IMG/VR virus record: IMGVR_UViG_3300047200_000362
Coordinates: 1-40,056 of that record
Strand: one strand, 5' to 3'
From: a virus
DNA length: 40,056 nucleotides
The notes under the pieces are model-generated. The model ran no database searches. It was given only the letters and a program-made list of their open reading frames with translations, and was not told where the DNA came from. This document shows positions 1-7,798 of this stretch, one piece after another (positions within the stretch are counted from its first letter, which is position 1; each line of letters begins with the position of its first letter). Both the position numbers and the translations under genes were made by a program.

Positions 1-172
1 ATTCAACATTATTTAATACACAATAAAATCTTGTTGTTAATGATGGAACTATTTTATTTAAAAACGATGTTGATTCGATTAAATTATTAACAAAAATGTT
101 GTGATTTTTACCTTTACAAACCATTTGCGGTGATAATTTATAACATTGGTCTATTAATTCTTGATTATACAT
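1..172 (-). CDS. Hypothetical protein, 5' part only
   Basis: The coding frame starts at 172 and runs off the left edge, so only the first 57 codons are visible (it begins MYNQELIDQCYK). GGAG lies 8 nt before the ATG. It follows an early promoter and a TATAAATA late promoter with the three-way-junction leader at 210-261, so it is probably expressed late. No domain is recognisable in the visible part. Confidence 0.7.
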   Translation of the reverse strand, partial: MYNQELIDQCYKLSPQMVCKGKNHNIFVNNLIESTSFLNKIVPSLTTRFYCVLNNVE

Positions 173-209
173 ACGTTTAACTCCAGTAAAGCTATTCAGT
201 AATTGGGTT

Positions 210-261
210 ATGTGGCAGGTACTTACTGAAGGTACTTTTCGACCGCTAAATCTATCCACAC
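210..261 (-). ncRNA. Structured late-leader element, copy 3 (three-way junction)
   Basis: On the minus strand it starts 3 nt after TATAAATA. The closing stem is GUGUGG with CCACAU, followed by AUA, a short hairpin GAU/GUC, GAAAA, a hairpin GUAC/GUAC with loop CUUCAGUAA, then the closing strand. Length and order match the copies at 1823-1873 and 12634-12685 although the stem sequences differ. Fold inferred by eye. Confidence 0.5.
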
Positions 262-264
262 TTT

Positions 265-272
265 TATTTATA
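265..272 (-). promoter_or_regulatory. T4-type late promoter octamer TATAAATA
   Basis: Exact TATAAATA on the minus strand just downstream of the early -10 box, upstream of the partial gene at 1-172. A gp55-like late sigma factor is encoded at 15169-15783, which makes late use credible. Confidence 0.6.
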
Positions 273-277
273 CATAT

Positions 278-305
278 ATTATAGCAGGTATTTAAATAAA
301 GTCAA
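278..305 (-). promoter_or_regulatory. Class A early promoter
   Basis: TTGACT (305-300) and TATAAT (283-278), preceded by ACCTGC. The TGA stop of the homing endonuclease gene lies inside the -35 box. Reads toward the partial gene at the left edge. Confidence 0.8.
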
Positions 306-1786
306 GATTTATTCCATATCAATCTATACTTACCACTATCATAAATCCTATAAAGCTTGTTCATTGATGCCATTTCCTTCTCAGTTTTGTTTACATCGTA
401 TATTAAAGATGGATCATTTTTAAATTTAGACTTACGATAATTAAATTTATGTACTCTCTTACCATTAACAATATATTTATAATCTGGCTTCAAATATTTG
501 TCAATAATAAATCCAGTTTTTAAATAAGTTTCACCACTAAATGTATCCAAATCAATAAATGTTACAATTTCATCAAATCCACTTGCTTTTAATAATTTAC
601 CAAATCCACCAATTACTTTCTTAGAAGTTGCATAACGTGTTAGCACATTCCCTTTAAATAACATAACAGCAACCGTTTCTGAATTATATTCTAACGTCAA
701 TGCTTTATTTTGCGATGCATATCCTTGAATGTGAAAGGTATTTAATAAAGTTTCACAATCTCTTATGTTTGGTTCACTGTTTATTGTACATTTTCTCGCA
801 AATACTCTTTCATCATCAGTTTTACCAAGTGCATTCAACAAAAAGCGTTTAATTAATTCCCATTTGTCATTAATATCATCTTCATATAATTGAATTAACC
901 TAATTCCAATTTCGGTACATCTAATTCTTTTATTTTCGTGATATTTGCTATCTTTATATATTTCACAATGCCAATATAGCCCATTAACTTCAATTGCAAT
1001 ATTACATGATGGTATGTAAATATCCAATTCTAATGGCTTAATTAAAGTTCTATCTGATGTTCTATATTCTATATTATATTCATCTAAGAAATTTTGTATT
1101 TTGTGCTCATGAGATGATACTGTATGTCCTAAATTTATTTCAATATCGTGATTATTTAAATATCTAGCCACTGTGGTAGAATGACATCCAAGTTCATTAG
1201 CTATTTTATATGTTGTGGAATTATTATATTTTTTAGACAATGTGTTTTTATCATTAAGTATAACTAGTGCATTTGTATTTTTAATACAAGCTTCAGTTAC
1301 ACCCCTTCTTTCAATACCATGTAAATCCAAATATTTTACCAATACCGTTGAGCTACATCCTAAGTCTTTCGTTATATTTTCTAGTGTTTTTTTATTGGTT
1401 ACATACTGGTCAAACAACCAGTCATAATTCTGCAATAACGGTAAAGAATCGCCTAATTTTGCTTCTGATACATTGCGAGAAGTAATGTTGAATTTTTCAA
1501 TGTATCGCATAACTGTAGTACGACCACAACCCAATTCTTCGCCTATTTGTGTTGGTGTTTTGTGTTGATTTATATAATGCTCTATTAACCAATCTTTATC
1601 TCTTAATAAAGTCAATTTATCATTTTTGCAAGTTCTTGCGTCAAGCAATGTTCTAGCAGGTATGTTATATAATTTCAAATATCTAAAAACAGTAGTTTTA
1701 CCACAATTTAATGTTTTTATTATTGTATCGACTGATAAGTGTTGTGTTATGTATTGGTCATATAACCAATCTCTATCTATTTTCAT
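302..1786 (-). CDS. EDxHD (Vsr-like) homing endonuclease with N-terminal HTH repeats
   Basis: A 494-residue protein. Residues 1-220 hold four helix-turn-helix repeats of about 55 residues, each with a pattern like DWLxxxYxxxxxxxxxIxxxLGCxxTTVxRYL and likely to bind DNA. A Vsr/very-short-patch-repair nuclease fold follows (HEHKIQNFLDEY, ELDIYIPSCNIAIEVNG, YWHCE), as in the I-Bth0305I family, then the C-terminal domain often attached to it (VFARKCTI, FHIQGYASQ, HKFNYRKS). It probably cuts a phage locus and promotes its own spread. It has its own class A promoter and late octamer, with AAGGTGG before the ATG, so it looks like a self-contained inserted cassette. The target site is unknown. Confidence 0.85.
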   Translation of the reverse strand: MKIDRDWLYDQYITQHLSVDTIIKTLNCGKTTVFRYLKLYNIPARTLLDARTCKNDKLTLLRDKDWLIEHYINQHKTPTQIGEELGCGRTTVMRYIEKFNITSRNVSEAKLGDSLPLLQNYDWLFDQYVTNKKTLENITKDLGCSSTVLVKYLDLHGIERRGVTEACIKNTNALVILNDKNTLSKKYNNSTTYKIANELGCHSTTVARYLNNHDIEINLGHTVSSHEHKIQNFLDEYNIEYRTSDRTLIKPLELDIYIPSCNIAIEVNGLYWHCEIYKDSKYHENKRIRCTEIGIRLIQLYEDDINDKWELIKRFLLNALGKTDDERVFARKCTINSEPNIRDCETLLNTFHIQGYASQNKALTLEYNSETVAVMLFKGNVLTRYATSKKVIGGFGKLLKASGFDEIVTFIDLDTFSGETYLKTGFIIDKYLKPDYKYIVNGKRVHKFNYRKSKFKNDPSLIYDVNKTEKEMASMNKLYRIYDSGKYRLIWNKS

Positions 1787-1822
1787 TTTGAACCACCTTT
1801 TGAGTAAGGTTGAGAAGAAAGA

Positions 1823-1873
1823 ATATGGCGGCTGTTTCTCACGCAGTTTTCGGGTTGCATTTCCTAGCCATAT
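1823..1873 (-). ncRNA. Structured late-leader element, copy 2 (three-way junction)
   Basis: Begins 3 nt after TATAAATA in the 5' leader of the homing endonuclease gene. Closing stem AUAUGGC/GCCAUAU, a GG/CC hairpin, CGAAAA, then a CUG/CAG hairpin with a 9-nt loop. Same length and order as the copies at 210-261 and 12634-12685. Fold inferred by eye. Confidence 0.5.
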
Positions 1874-1876
1874 TTC

Positions 1877-1884
1877 TATTTATA
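1877..1884 (-). promoter_or_regulatory. T4-type late promoter octamer TATAAATA
   Basis: Exact TATAAATA immediately downstream of the class A -10 box, giving the endonuclease gene stacked early and late start signals. Confidence 0.6.
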
Positions 1885-1889
1885 CATAT

Positions 1890-1917
1890 ATTATAGCAGG
1901 TATTCATTGGAAGTCAA
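1890..1917 (-). promoter_or_regulatory. Class A early promoter for the homing endonuclease
   Basis: TTGACT (1917-1912), 16-nt spacer ending CCTGC, TATAAT (1895-1890). The preceding gene reads through it and ends at the TAA inside the -10 box. Confidence 0.85.
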
Positions 1918-2118
1918 GTCTTCTTTAACCCAATTTGTAGGATAAGCAAAACTATTACCTTCAATTCCAATACCATTTACATTTATTCTTTTATTAGTAA
2001 TTCCACACACAACATATTCTATATTATTCGCATCAAGCTTACCTGAATAGTTTTCATGAGGTTCATCGCACCTACCACATTTTACCGTAGACCATTTATT
2101 TTCAGTTTTCTTAGTCAT
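1891..2118 (-). CDS. Small protein with a CxxC motif
   Basis: A 75-residue product of unknown function. CGRC near residues 14-17 and a later single Cys suggest metal binding, but the site is incomplete. Its last codons are the class A promoter read in frame (LTSNEYLL, stop TAA in the -10 box), so the real C-terminus may once have been different. It closes an operon that includes ppk2. Confidence 0.65.
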   Translation of the reverse strand: MTKKTENKWSTVKCGRCDEPHENYSGKLDANNIEYVVCGITNKRINVNGIGIEGNSFAYPTNWVKEDLTSNEYLL

Positions 2119-2124
2119 TATAAA

Positions 2125-2304
2125 TTACAATCCAATTTCCAAATCTTCTACTAGAAGAAAATGTGTAATATCAACACAAAGTTTTACAAAATGAGCATCA
2201 ATAATACGAATTCTCATAAGATGATTTAATGGGTACGTTGGATCAAGTACTAAGACACGACCTAACATAGTATCTGGATTAAATTCTGCTATTGGTATCA
2301 TCAT
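2125..2304 (-). CDS. Hypothetical 59-residue protein
   Basis: Starts with an ATGA overlap on the ppk2 stop codon, so it is probably translationally coupled. Begins MMIPIAEFNPDTMLGRV. Mixed hydrophobic and acidic, with no clear membrane segment. Unknown function. Confidence 0.65.
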   Translation of the reverse strand: MMIPIAEFNPDTMLGRVLVLDPTYPLNHLMRIRIIDAHFVKLCVDITHFLLVEDLEIGL

Positions 2305-3065
2305 TTGCTTTTACTCATATTCTTTTCCATGTGCTTAATTTCATCTGTTCCGCTAAATACTATTTCATTATCAATCTCCAACCAAAGTTTATCTGAATAA
2401 TCTATACTATTTAAGATGTGTTTAATACAATTTAATCTTGCCAATTTCTTATTATCGCTTTTGATAACAGCCCAAGGAGCTTGCTTAGTATTACTTGAAA
2501 GCAACATAGAATATTTGCAAATAGTATACTTATCCCAACGTATTTGTGCTTCTAAATCTACTGGAGATATTTTAAATTGCTTTAGATGGTCAGTCTTTCT
2601 TTCTTTAAAACGTTTTGCCTGAACTTTCTTTGATACCGAGAAGTAAAATTTCAAAAGTATTATACCTGAATTTACAATCATCTTCTCAAATAATGGCACT
2701 TCTCTTAAGAATTGCTTATGTTCTTCTTCAGTACAAAAATTCATAACAGGCTCTACACCTGCTCTATTATAATATGATCTATCAAATAACACTATTTGCC
2801 CTGATGATGGGAGATATTGTACATATCTTTGATAATACCACTGTGTTGCTTCAGTTTCTGAAGGTTTCTCAAGTGCAATTATTTTGCATCCTCTTGGGTT
2901 TAAATGTTCAGTAATGCGTTTTATTGTGCCACCCTTGCCACTAGCATCTCTTCCTTCTAATATTATTACAACTTTTAATCCATTAATCTTTACATAATCT
3001 TGCATCTTTAGAAGTTCAATTTGCAGACTTCTAAGTTCTTTTTCATATTCTTCATTGTTCATCAT
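2301..3065 (-). CDS. ppk2: Polyphosphate kinase 2 family protein
   Basis: A 254-residue protein covering one complete PPK2 domain. Walker A GRDASGKGG is at residues 38-46 and the family's Walker B region IVLFDRSYYNR at 91-101; NPRGC and QWYYQRY are also typical. PPK2 enzymes move phosphate between polyphosphate and nucleotides, usually making NTP or NDP from polyP. In a phage this could feed host polyphosphate into nucleotide pools for DNA synthesis; that role is inference. The start overlaps the upstream stop by ATGA (a second ATG follows directly), so it is coupled to the DUF6378-like gene. Confidence 0.93.
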   Translation of the reverse strand: MMNNEEYEKELRSLQIELLKMQDYVKINGLKVVIILEGRDASGKGGTIKRITEHLNPRGCKIIALEKPSETEATQWYYQRYVQYLPSSGQIVLFDRSYYNRAGVEPVMNFCTEEEHKQFLREVPLFEKMIVNSGIILLKFYFSVSKKVQAKRFKERKTDHLKQFKISPVDLEAQIRWDKYTICKYSMLLSSNTKQAPWAVIKSDNKKLARLNCIKHILNSIDYSDKLWLEIDNEIVFSGTDEIKHMEKNMSKSK

Positions 3066-3499
3066 TTCTCTCCATTATATTGTAAAAACAGTAATTCTGC
3101 TTTCAATGATGCATACGAAATGCAGTCAACAACACTATCATGATGATAATTATCTTTTGAAAACATACGCACATCCTTCAAAATCTGCAAAATAAGGGCA
3201 ATATGGGCTGCTGACAGGTCTTTTCCTGTTGTGGCATTGAATGATATGGCTACCTTACCAAAAGACCTTTCACCACCTTCTACTTCATATTCTGAACCAC
3301 GCTCTTCTTGTATTCTTTTACAAGCATTTAGAAAATCAACTGAAGTCATTTTAACTTTGTTATTAATTGGAATTTGTATTTTATCTTCATCTAATAACCA
3401 ATTGCGTAGGTCTTCTGAAAAATTAATATATTCTCCACTTATAGCAAACTCTCTATTATCTAAATTTAAAAAGTCTGATGTTAATTCTGAATCGCTCAT
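3062..3499 (-). CDS. DUF6378-like phage protein
   Basis: A 145-residue protein. The C-terminal part, with ERSFGKVAISFNATTGKDLS followed by an acidic DxxxDxxxYA-like end, matches my memory of the phage family DUF6378 (function unknown). The first 45 residues are extra and unrecognised. Overlaps both neighbours by ATGA. Confidence 0.75.
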   Translation of the reverse strand: MSDSELTSDFLNLDNREFAISGEYINFSEDLRNWLLDEDKIQIPINNKVKMTSVDFLNACKRIQEERGSEYEVEGGERSFGKVAISFNATTGKDLSAAHIALILQILKDVRMFSKDNYHHDSVVDCISYASLKAELLFLQYNGEK

Positions 3500-3657
3500 T
3501 TCTCAAACCTCTTGTAATATCCTGGGATGCAATCCACTAATTCTTCCAATAATATCACAATACACTTAAGTAATGCCGCAGCAATAGCTAAAGTTAATCT
3601 AATTAATGTCTGTGGCGTAACTAATGCATTACGTAAAAATATTTTTAAATTTTTCAT
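3496..3657 (-). CDS. Small membrane protein (53 aa)
   Basis: Starts MKNLKIFLRNAL and carries one hydrophobic segment (roughly residues 16-38, rich in L, A and I), so a single membrane span is likely. Its stop overlaps the next start (ATGA). Second gene of the operon from the promoter at 3862-3889. Function unknown. Confidence 0.7.
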   Translation of the reverse strand: MKNLKIFLRNALVTPQTLIRLTLAIAAALLKCIVILLEELVDCIPGYYKRFEK

Positions 3658-3658
3658 T

Positions 3659-3832
3659 TTATTCCTCTTCAAATTCTACTGCATCAATAGCTTTGCAATA
3701 TGTAGTAGCTGCAAGTTCTTTGTTTTCTAGTGCCTTTACATATTCTGGAGAACTTTTAAATGTAATCATAAGCCCTTCTGCAATATCTAAAGCATCCATG
3801 TATTCTTCTAATAATTGTTCAACTGTTTTCAT
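3659..3832 (-). CDS. Small helical protein (57 aa), paralogue of the gene at 19885
   Basis: First gene of the ppk2 operon; AAAGAGG precedes the ATG. It starts MKTVEQLLEEYMDAL and shares the frame MK-TV-QLLEEY ... EYVKA ... YxxAIDA with the 60-residue protein at 19885-20067 on the other strand. Predicted all-helical and acidic. Function unknown. Confidence 0.75.
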   Translation of the reverse strand: MKTVEQLLEEYMDALDIAEGLMITFKSSPEYVKALENKELAATTYCKAIDAVEFEEE

Positions 3833-3861
3833 TTCTTACCTCTTTATTAAGTATATGTAAT

Positions 3862-3889
3862 ATTATAGCAGGTTTTTTGTAAATGTCAA
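3862..3889 (-). promoter_or_regulatory. Class A early promoter of the ppk2 operon
   Basis: TTGACA (3889-3884), spacer ending ACCTGC, TATAAT (3867-3862), then AAAGAGG and the ATG at 3832. The TGA of the upstream gene lies within the -35 box. Confidence 0.88.
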
Positions 3890-4503
3890 TACATTTTAAA
3901 TCCCTGTCTTTCATACTGAGTTGCTTTTATTGATGCATAGGCTTTATTATCTGCAACTTGATTCTTTAGAAATAAATCAATGTTTGTATAACACTCTTCT
4001 GTTGAAAGAAATGTTGTCAGCCCAAGTTCACTTAAATTTGGTTCCCTTATAATAATTAAAGAATCTGCTTCATACATCAAAAAATTGACACATTTAAATT
4101 GACATTGGGAGTAGTGTTTAAATAAACCACTTTCAAATAGTTTAAAATTTCCTTCAATAAGGTTAGAAGAATATACTGTTTTTAATGATTTATAGTCATG
4201 GAAATTTTTATCCATATTTAAGAGCGTATTTTTGTAATGGACGAAGAAATAAAGGTTTCCAGCTATTCCAAGAATTTTTGGTGTCATTATAACTGAAGTT
4301 AGCCTCGATATGTTATTAACATCTCTGGTTAAATAAATATCAGCCTTTGCATTAACTCCAAAGCCAATTGATGCTCTTAGCAAAGCTGAATGATATTTGT
4401 CGAAAATATCAGTTTCTATTGTAGTATTTCTTTTGTAGACTAATGATTTATTCTTTTGAGGGAGATTATCGTAATAATCTTGAAAATCTGATATTATTTT
4501 CAA
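3886..4503 (-). CDS. Conserved phage hypothetical protein (205 aa)
   Basis: Starts MKIISDFQDYYD, an N-terminus I associate with a hypothetical family of large tailed phages, without known function. It contains a hydrophobic patch (KILGIAGNLYFFVHY) and a late segment SLIIIREPNLSELGLTTF. No catalytic motif seen. Overlaps the upstream stop by ATGA and ends inside the next promoter. Confidence 0.75.
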   Translation of the reverse strand: MKIISDFQDYYDNLPQKNKSLVYKRNTTIETDIFDKYHSALLRASIGFGVNAKADIYLTRDVNNISRLTSVIMTPKILGIAGNLYFFVHYKNTLLNMDKNFHDYKSLKTVYSSNLIEGNFKLFESGLFKHYSQCQFKCVNFLMYEADSLIIIREPNLSELGLTTFLSTEECYTNIDLFLKNQVADNKAYASIKATQYERQGFKMY

Positions 4504-4721
4504 AGTGGTTTCCAGCCTTTAACAAATTGAGTTACATCATCACCCTCTAGTGTAGTAAAACTACCAGTTACATTACCATAATAGTTAGATAATTGAGTGT
4601 ATTCAACTACAGTCTCTTCTCCAGTGCTGTATTTGATTGTAACTAGTTTTGATTGGTTATTTTTTAGTCTTGGTAGATCTGATATTGTTGAGTGCCAATT
4701 ATGTGTGTATATAAGTTTCAT
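4500..4721 (-). CDS. Hypothetical 73-residue protein
   Basis: First gene after the promoter at 4753-4781; begins MKLIYTHNWHSTISDLPRL. Predicted mostly beta-strand, with an acidic end (GDDVTQFVKGWKPL). A good ribosome site lies in AGAGGAACAACA before the ATG. Function unknown. Confidence 0.7.
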   Translation of the reverse strand: MKLIYTHNWHSTISDLPRLKNNQSKLVTIKYSTGEETVVEYTQLSNYYGNVTGSFTTLEGDDVTQFVKGWKPL

Positions 4722-4752
4722 TGTTGTTCCTCTTTAATTAAGTGTTGGTAAT

Positions 4753-4781
4753 ATTATATCAGGTATTTTTATATATGTCAA
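4753..4781 (-). promoter_or_regulatory. Class A early promoter, variant
   Basis: TTGACA (4781-4776), 17-nt spacer ending ACCTGA instead of ACCTGC, TATAAT (4758-4753). Confidence 0.8.
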
Positions 4782-4789
4782 TATATATT

Positions 4790-5210
4790 TTAAAGATAGT
4801 GCTTCGCACTCTGCTTCTTTGTATGATTAAAGGAATGTTAAATCTTGCCAGCTAAAGAAAGCTAAAGAATATTAAAGGCAGCTAAGAAAGGCATGGAGGC
4901 TTCGCGTTTACTAGATAAGCAGCCATGAAGAACCCTTCCTACAGATACATTAAAAAATGCATGACCGCAGGTTAAGTTTCTTCTGGCCGTATAGTTGAAA
5001 GAATATAAAATATTCTAAGCAGCACCTTACGGTAAATCGGCTATACAATAAGGTAGCTTCCACCTTATTGTCCCTTCATCCTTCCGATTTAAAGACTGGA
5101 CTCCCGATTTTTTAGAATCGCACTTATGGTTAAGAGACTTTCACTCACAGGTTCTACTGCCATATACGGGATAGCTGGGCGTTATAGCAACGCTAATGTT
5201 CGCAGCATAG
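4790..5210 (-). ncRNA. Candidate large structured RNA, about 400 nt
   Basis: A strong class A promoter at 5216-5244 fires into about 420 nt with no substantial reading frame. The stretch is visibly richer in G+C than its surroundings and full of stems (minus-strand view): GCGUU/AACGC near 5190; CGAUU/AAUCG near 5110; AAAUCGG/CCGAUUU enclosing CAAUAAGGU/ACCUUAUUG at 5035-5089; AGAAUAU/AUAUUCU near 5005; GUGCgaaGCAC at the far end. I found no tRNA, tmRNA, RNase P or group I/II intron signature. The only start with a ribosome site would encode about 14 residues. The exact 3' end is unknown. Confidence 0.6.
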
Positions 5211-5215
5211 GTAAT

Positions 5216-5244
5216 ATTATAGCAGGAATAATTTAACTTGTCAA
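5216..5244 (-). promoter_or_regulatory. Class A promoter for the large structured RNA
   Basis: TTGACA (5244-5239), 17-nt spacer ending CCTGC, TATAAT (5221-5216). No ribosome site or long gene follows. Confidence 0.85.
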
Positions 5245-5342
5245 TCTTTATTTTAAATTAATTATAAAACCCGACAAGTCTTCCTGCTATAACTATATAG
5301 ACAACAACGTTTAAATAAAGTTCAAAAAATAAATATTTATTT

Positions 5343-7136
5343 TTAATTTTGATTTACTCTATGTGGATTTGGTTCTCTAGGAGTTGCTGGTGGTGTAAAT
5401 GTACCAGCATTCATCTTTTTCAATTTTGCACTTGCTAAAGTCCTAATTAATCCATTTTCATCATTTACCGCCATTTCTAAATTTTCTTTACTGACATTTG
5501 GATGTGATATTGCCTCGCGTTTTATGTGAGTATCGTTATTTCTATTGCTTAAGACCTTTTTTATATGTTCCGGTGTTAAATTTGGATTAGAAACCGCGTC
5601 TTCGCGATGATATTCATCATTACTATCTAAAGCATGTGAAATTTGCTCAGAAGAAGCACTAGGATGCTGTATGGCAGCGTTTTTGACAGTAGGTTTATCA
5701 TCCATCAATGCTGTAGCAACGTGCGCTGTAGTGGCCTTTGGATGCTTAATTGCAGCCAACCTAACTTGTAAATTTGAATCTTGTAATGCCTGAGTAATAT
5801 GGTCAGGTGTTGCTTTTGGATTTCTCATTGCAGATGTTCTAATACCAGAACTTGGGTCTTTTAATGCAGTATCAATATGAGCAGTAGTTGCTTTTGGATT
5901 TAATATTGCCATACTTCTCACATCTGGTTCTGCATCTTTTAATGCCTCAGTTATATGTGTTGCATTTGCATTTGGGTGACGGATTGCAGCCCTTCTAACA
6001 TCAGCATCTGTGTCATTTAATGCCTTACTTATATGTGTTGCATTTGCATTATTATTATGCATAGCCATAAGTCTAACTCTGCTATCAGGATCATCTAGTG
6101 CTTTATCTATATGATGTGCTGTAGCATTATGGTGTGTAATGACTTGACTTTTAAGCATAGCGTTATCATCATCATATTCATTATTACTAGGCGTATTCAT
6201 TATTTTTGTAATATGTTCTGGTGTTAAATTAGGATGTTGTAATGCTGCCTTCTTAACTTGATAATTAGGGTCGGCCAAAGCCTTATCAAGATGTTTGGAT
6301 GTTAATTTAGGATGTCCCAAAACAGCAACTCTTTCACTTACTGTTGGACTATCTTGTGTTTTTTCTATATCACTTGCTGTTGATTTTGGATGTATTGCAG
6401 TTGATGGTTTAGCATTATTATATACACCTGATTTAATTCTATAAATTGGGGAACCACCTTTATGTTCACCAGAAAGTGCAGCTTCGGTTTCATCATTATG
6501 TTTCATAAATCCTGAATGCCTAACACCATAATAACTGTTTTTTTGATACATGGTATGACCAGCATCATTCGTAAAGGGTTGGAATGTTGCTCTTGCTAAC
6601 TCTTTACCACCTTTATCATGTAGATAAGATACTACTGTACCATGCTCTACCTCGGCTGGAAGATAGTGTCGATTGCAACCACTTTTAATATTCTTACAAC
6701 TTTCTTCTTCCCAAGACTGCTTTCCAGATGTTTGTCCTGCAATACCAGTGGCAGAACGAGTAGTTCTTACTGATAGCCCAGATTCACCTTTTGCTTGCCG
6801 TGTTGCATCATTTTCAAAACCACGCGATAATTCGGCTGGAGCTTTAGTTTTACCTAAGACTGCACCTATACGAACTTGTCTGCCAAAAGTATCAGTCATC
6901 TTCCCAGTTTTATATTCTTCTGGCGCAATTGTTTTGCCAAGATGTTTCTCAATAGCCTTGTGAGTGGATGATTTTTCTTGAGTATCGGATAATGGTTCGT
7001 GTTTATCTTCAACGCCTTTGCCAAAAAATGGGTCAGTGGCAGTTGTTGCCATTGGAGTTCTTTTAGGCCAAGTTTCTACCTTTCTGGCTTGGGCAGGTGT
7101 CAATACCTCATTTATATAGTGTTTAAAACTTTTCAT
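5343..7136 (-). CDS. Repeat-rich putative virion protein (HEAT/LRV-like repeats)
   Basis: A 597-residue protein. The N-terminus MKSFKHYINEVLTPAQ resembles that of phage head or injected proteins; inferring a virion location from this is tentative. Residues 30-240 have no recognised fold. From about 260 to 575 there are some twelve to thirteen repeats of ~24 residues with the pattern HPNAxxxHIxxALxDxDxxVRxxAI, like HEAT or variant leucine-rich repeats that form a curved helical scaffold. No early promoter; a TATAAATA octamer at 7181-7188 and GGAA before the ATG favour late expression. It is divergent from the tail tube gene. Confidence 0.85.
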   Translation of the reverse strand: MKSFKHYINEVLTPAQARKVETWPKRTPMATTATDPFFGKGVEDKHEPLSDTQEKSSTHKAIEKHLGKTIAPEEYKTGKMTDTFGRQVRIGAVLGKTKAPAELSRGFENDATRQAKGESGLSVRTTRSATGIAGQTSGKQSWEEESCKNIKSGCNRHYLPAEVEHGTVVSYLHDKGGKELARATFQPFTNDAGHTMYQKNSYYGVRHSGFMKHNDETEAALSGEHKGGSPIYRIKSGVYNNAKPSTAIHPKSTASDIEKTQDSPTVSERVAVLGHPKLTSKHLDKALADPNYQVKKAALQHPNLTPEHITKIMNTPSNNEYDDDNAMLKSQVITHHNATAHHIDKALDDPDSRVRLMAMHNNNANATHISKALNDTDADVRRAAIRHPNANATHITEALKDAEPDVRSMAILNPKATTAHIDTALKDPSSGIRTSAMRNPKATPDHITQALQDSNLQVRLAAIKHPKATTAHVATALMDDKPTVKNAAIQHPSASSEQISHALDSNDEYHREDAVSNPNLTPEHIKKVLSNRNNDTHIKREAISHPNVSKENLEMAVNDENGLIRTLASAKLKKMNAGTFTPPATPREPNPHRVNQN

Positions 7137-7180
7137 TTATTGTTCCTTGGTTGGTGGGTATAATATTATTTAGATAAATA

Positions 7181-7188
7181 TATTTATA
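7181..7188 (-). promoter_or_regulatory. Late promoter octamer TATAAATA
   Basis: Exact octamer on the minus strand, about 45 nt before the start of the repeat protein. On the plus strand GATAAATA (7173-7180) lies 30 nt before the tail tube gene and may be its late promoter. Confidence 0.55.
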
Positions 7189-7209
7189 TACTAAATTATA
7201 GGAATTAAT

Positions 7210-7743
7210 ATGAGCAGCATACCAGCCAATAGCAACTTTTTAAGCCCAACAGGATTTAAACTCCAGATTGAGAAGCTTCCAACTGTTACATTTTTTGCCC
7301 AAGATGTTATTCTACCCGGATTAACTGGTGGAGTTGCTATTCAGTCAACTCCAGTAATTGATGCGCATGTACCTGGAGATAAACTTATATATTCAGATTT
7401 ACAATTAACATTTCTCATAGATGAAGATCTCGCTAATTATAATGAGATTTTTTCGTGGTGCCAAGGACTTTACCATCCAGAATCATTAGACCAATATGCT
7501 GCTTATCATCAAGCAGAATCTACCCGCTTAATTGGACGTTATAGCCCTAGAAATCATCACACAATGGTATCAGATGCTGCACTTGAGATTTTAACTAATA
7601 ATAATACATCAAATAAAACTATTAGATTTGTTGACCTATTCCCAATATCTTTAGGAAGTATGCATTTTTCTACAACGGTTACAGATATTATCTATCTGCA
7701 ATGCGAAGCAACATTTAAATACACTGGATTTAGCTTTGATTAA
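7210..7743 (+). CDS. Tail tube-type protein (T4 gp19-like fold)
   Basis: A 177-residue protein. FKLQIEKLPTVTFFAQDVILPG, the VPGDKLIYSDLQLTFLIDED stretch and a C-terminal ECEATFKYTGF-like strand are the pattern of small gp19/gp54-type tail tube or tube-initiator proteins in T4-related phages; length fits gp19. Such proteins stack as hexamers inside the contractile sheath. I cannot decide between main tube and a baseplate tube-cap paralogue. AGGAATTAAT precedes the ATG. Confidence 0.8.
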   Translation: MSSIPANSNFLSPTGFKLQIEKLPTVTFFAQDVILPGLTGGVAIQSTPVIDAHVPGDKLIYSDLQLTFLIDEDLANYNEIFSWCQGLYHPESLDQYAAYHQAESTRLIGRYSPRNHHTMVSDAALEILTNNNTSNKTIRFVDLFPISLGSMHFSTTVTDIIYLQCEATFKYTGFSFD

Positions 7744-7798
7744 TTGTTTTAGCTAAATAGTAATATAAAGACAAATATAACATAATAGGATTTCTGAC

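Noticed and set aside
4790-5210. tmRNA, group I intron or RNase P RNA
   Set aside because: None of their conserved core sequences or a tag-peptide frame could be found.
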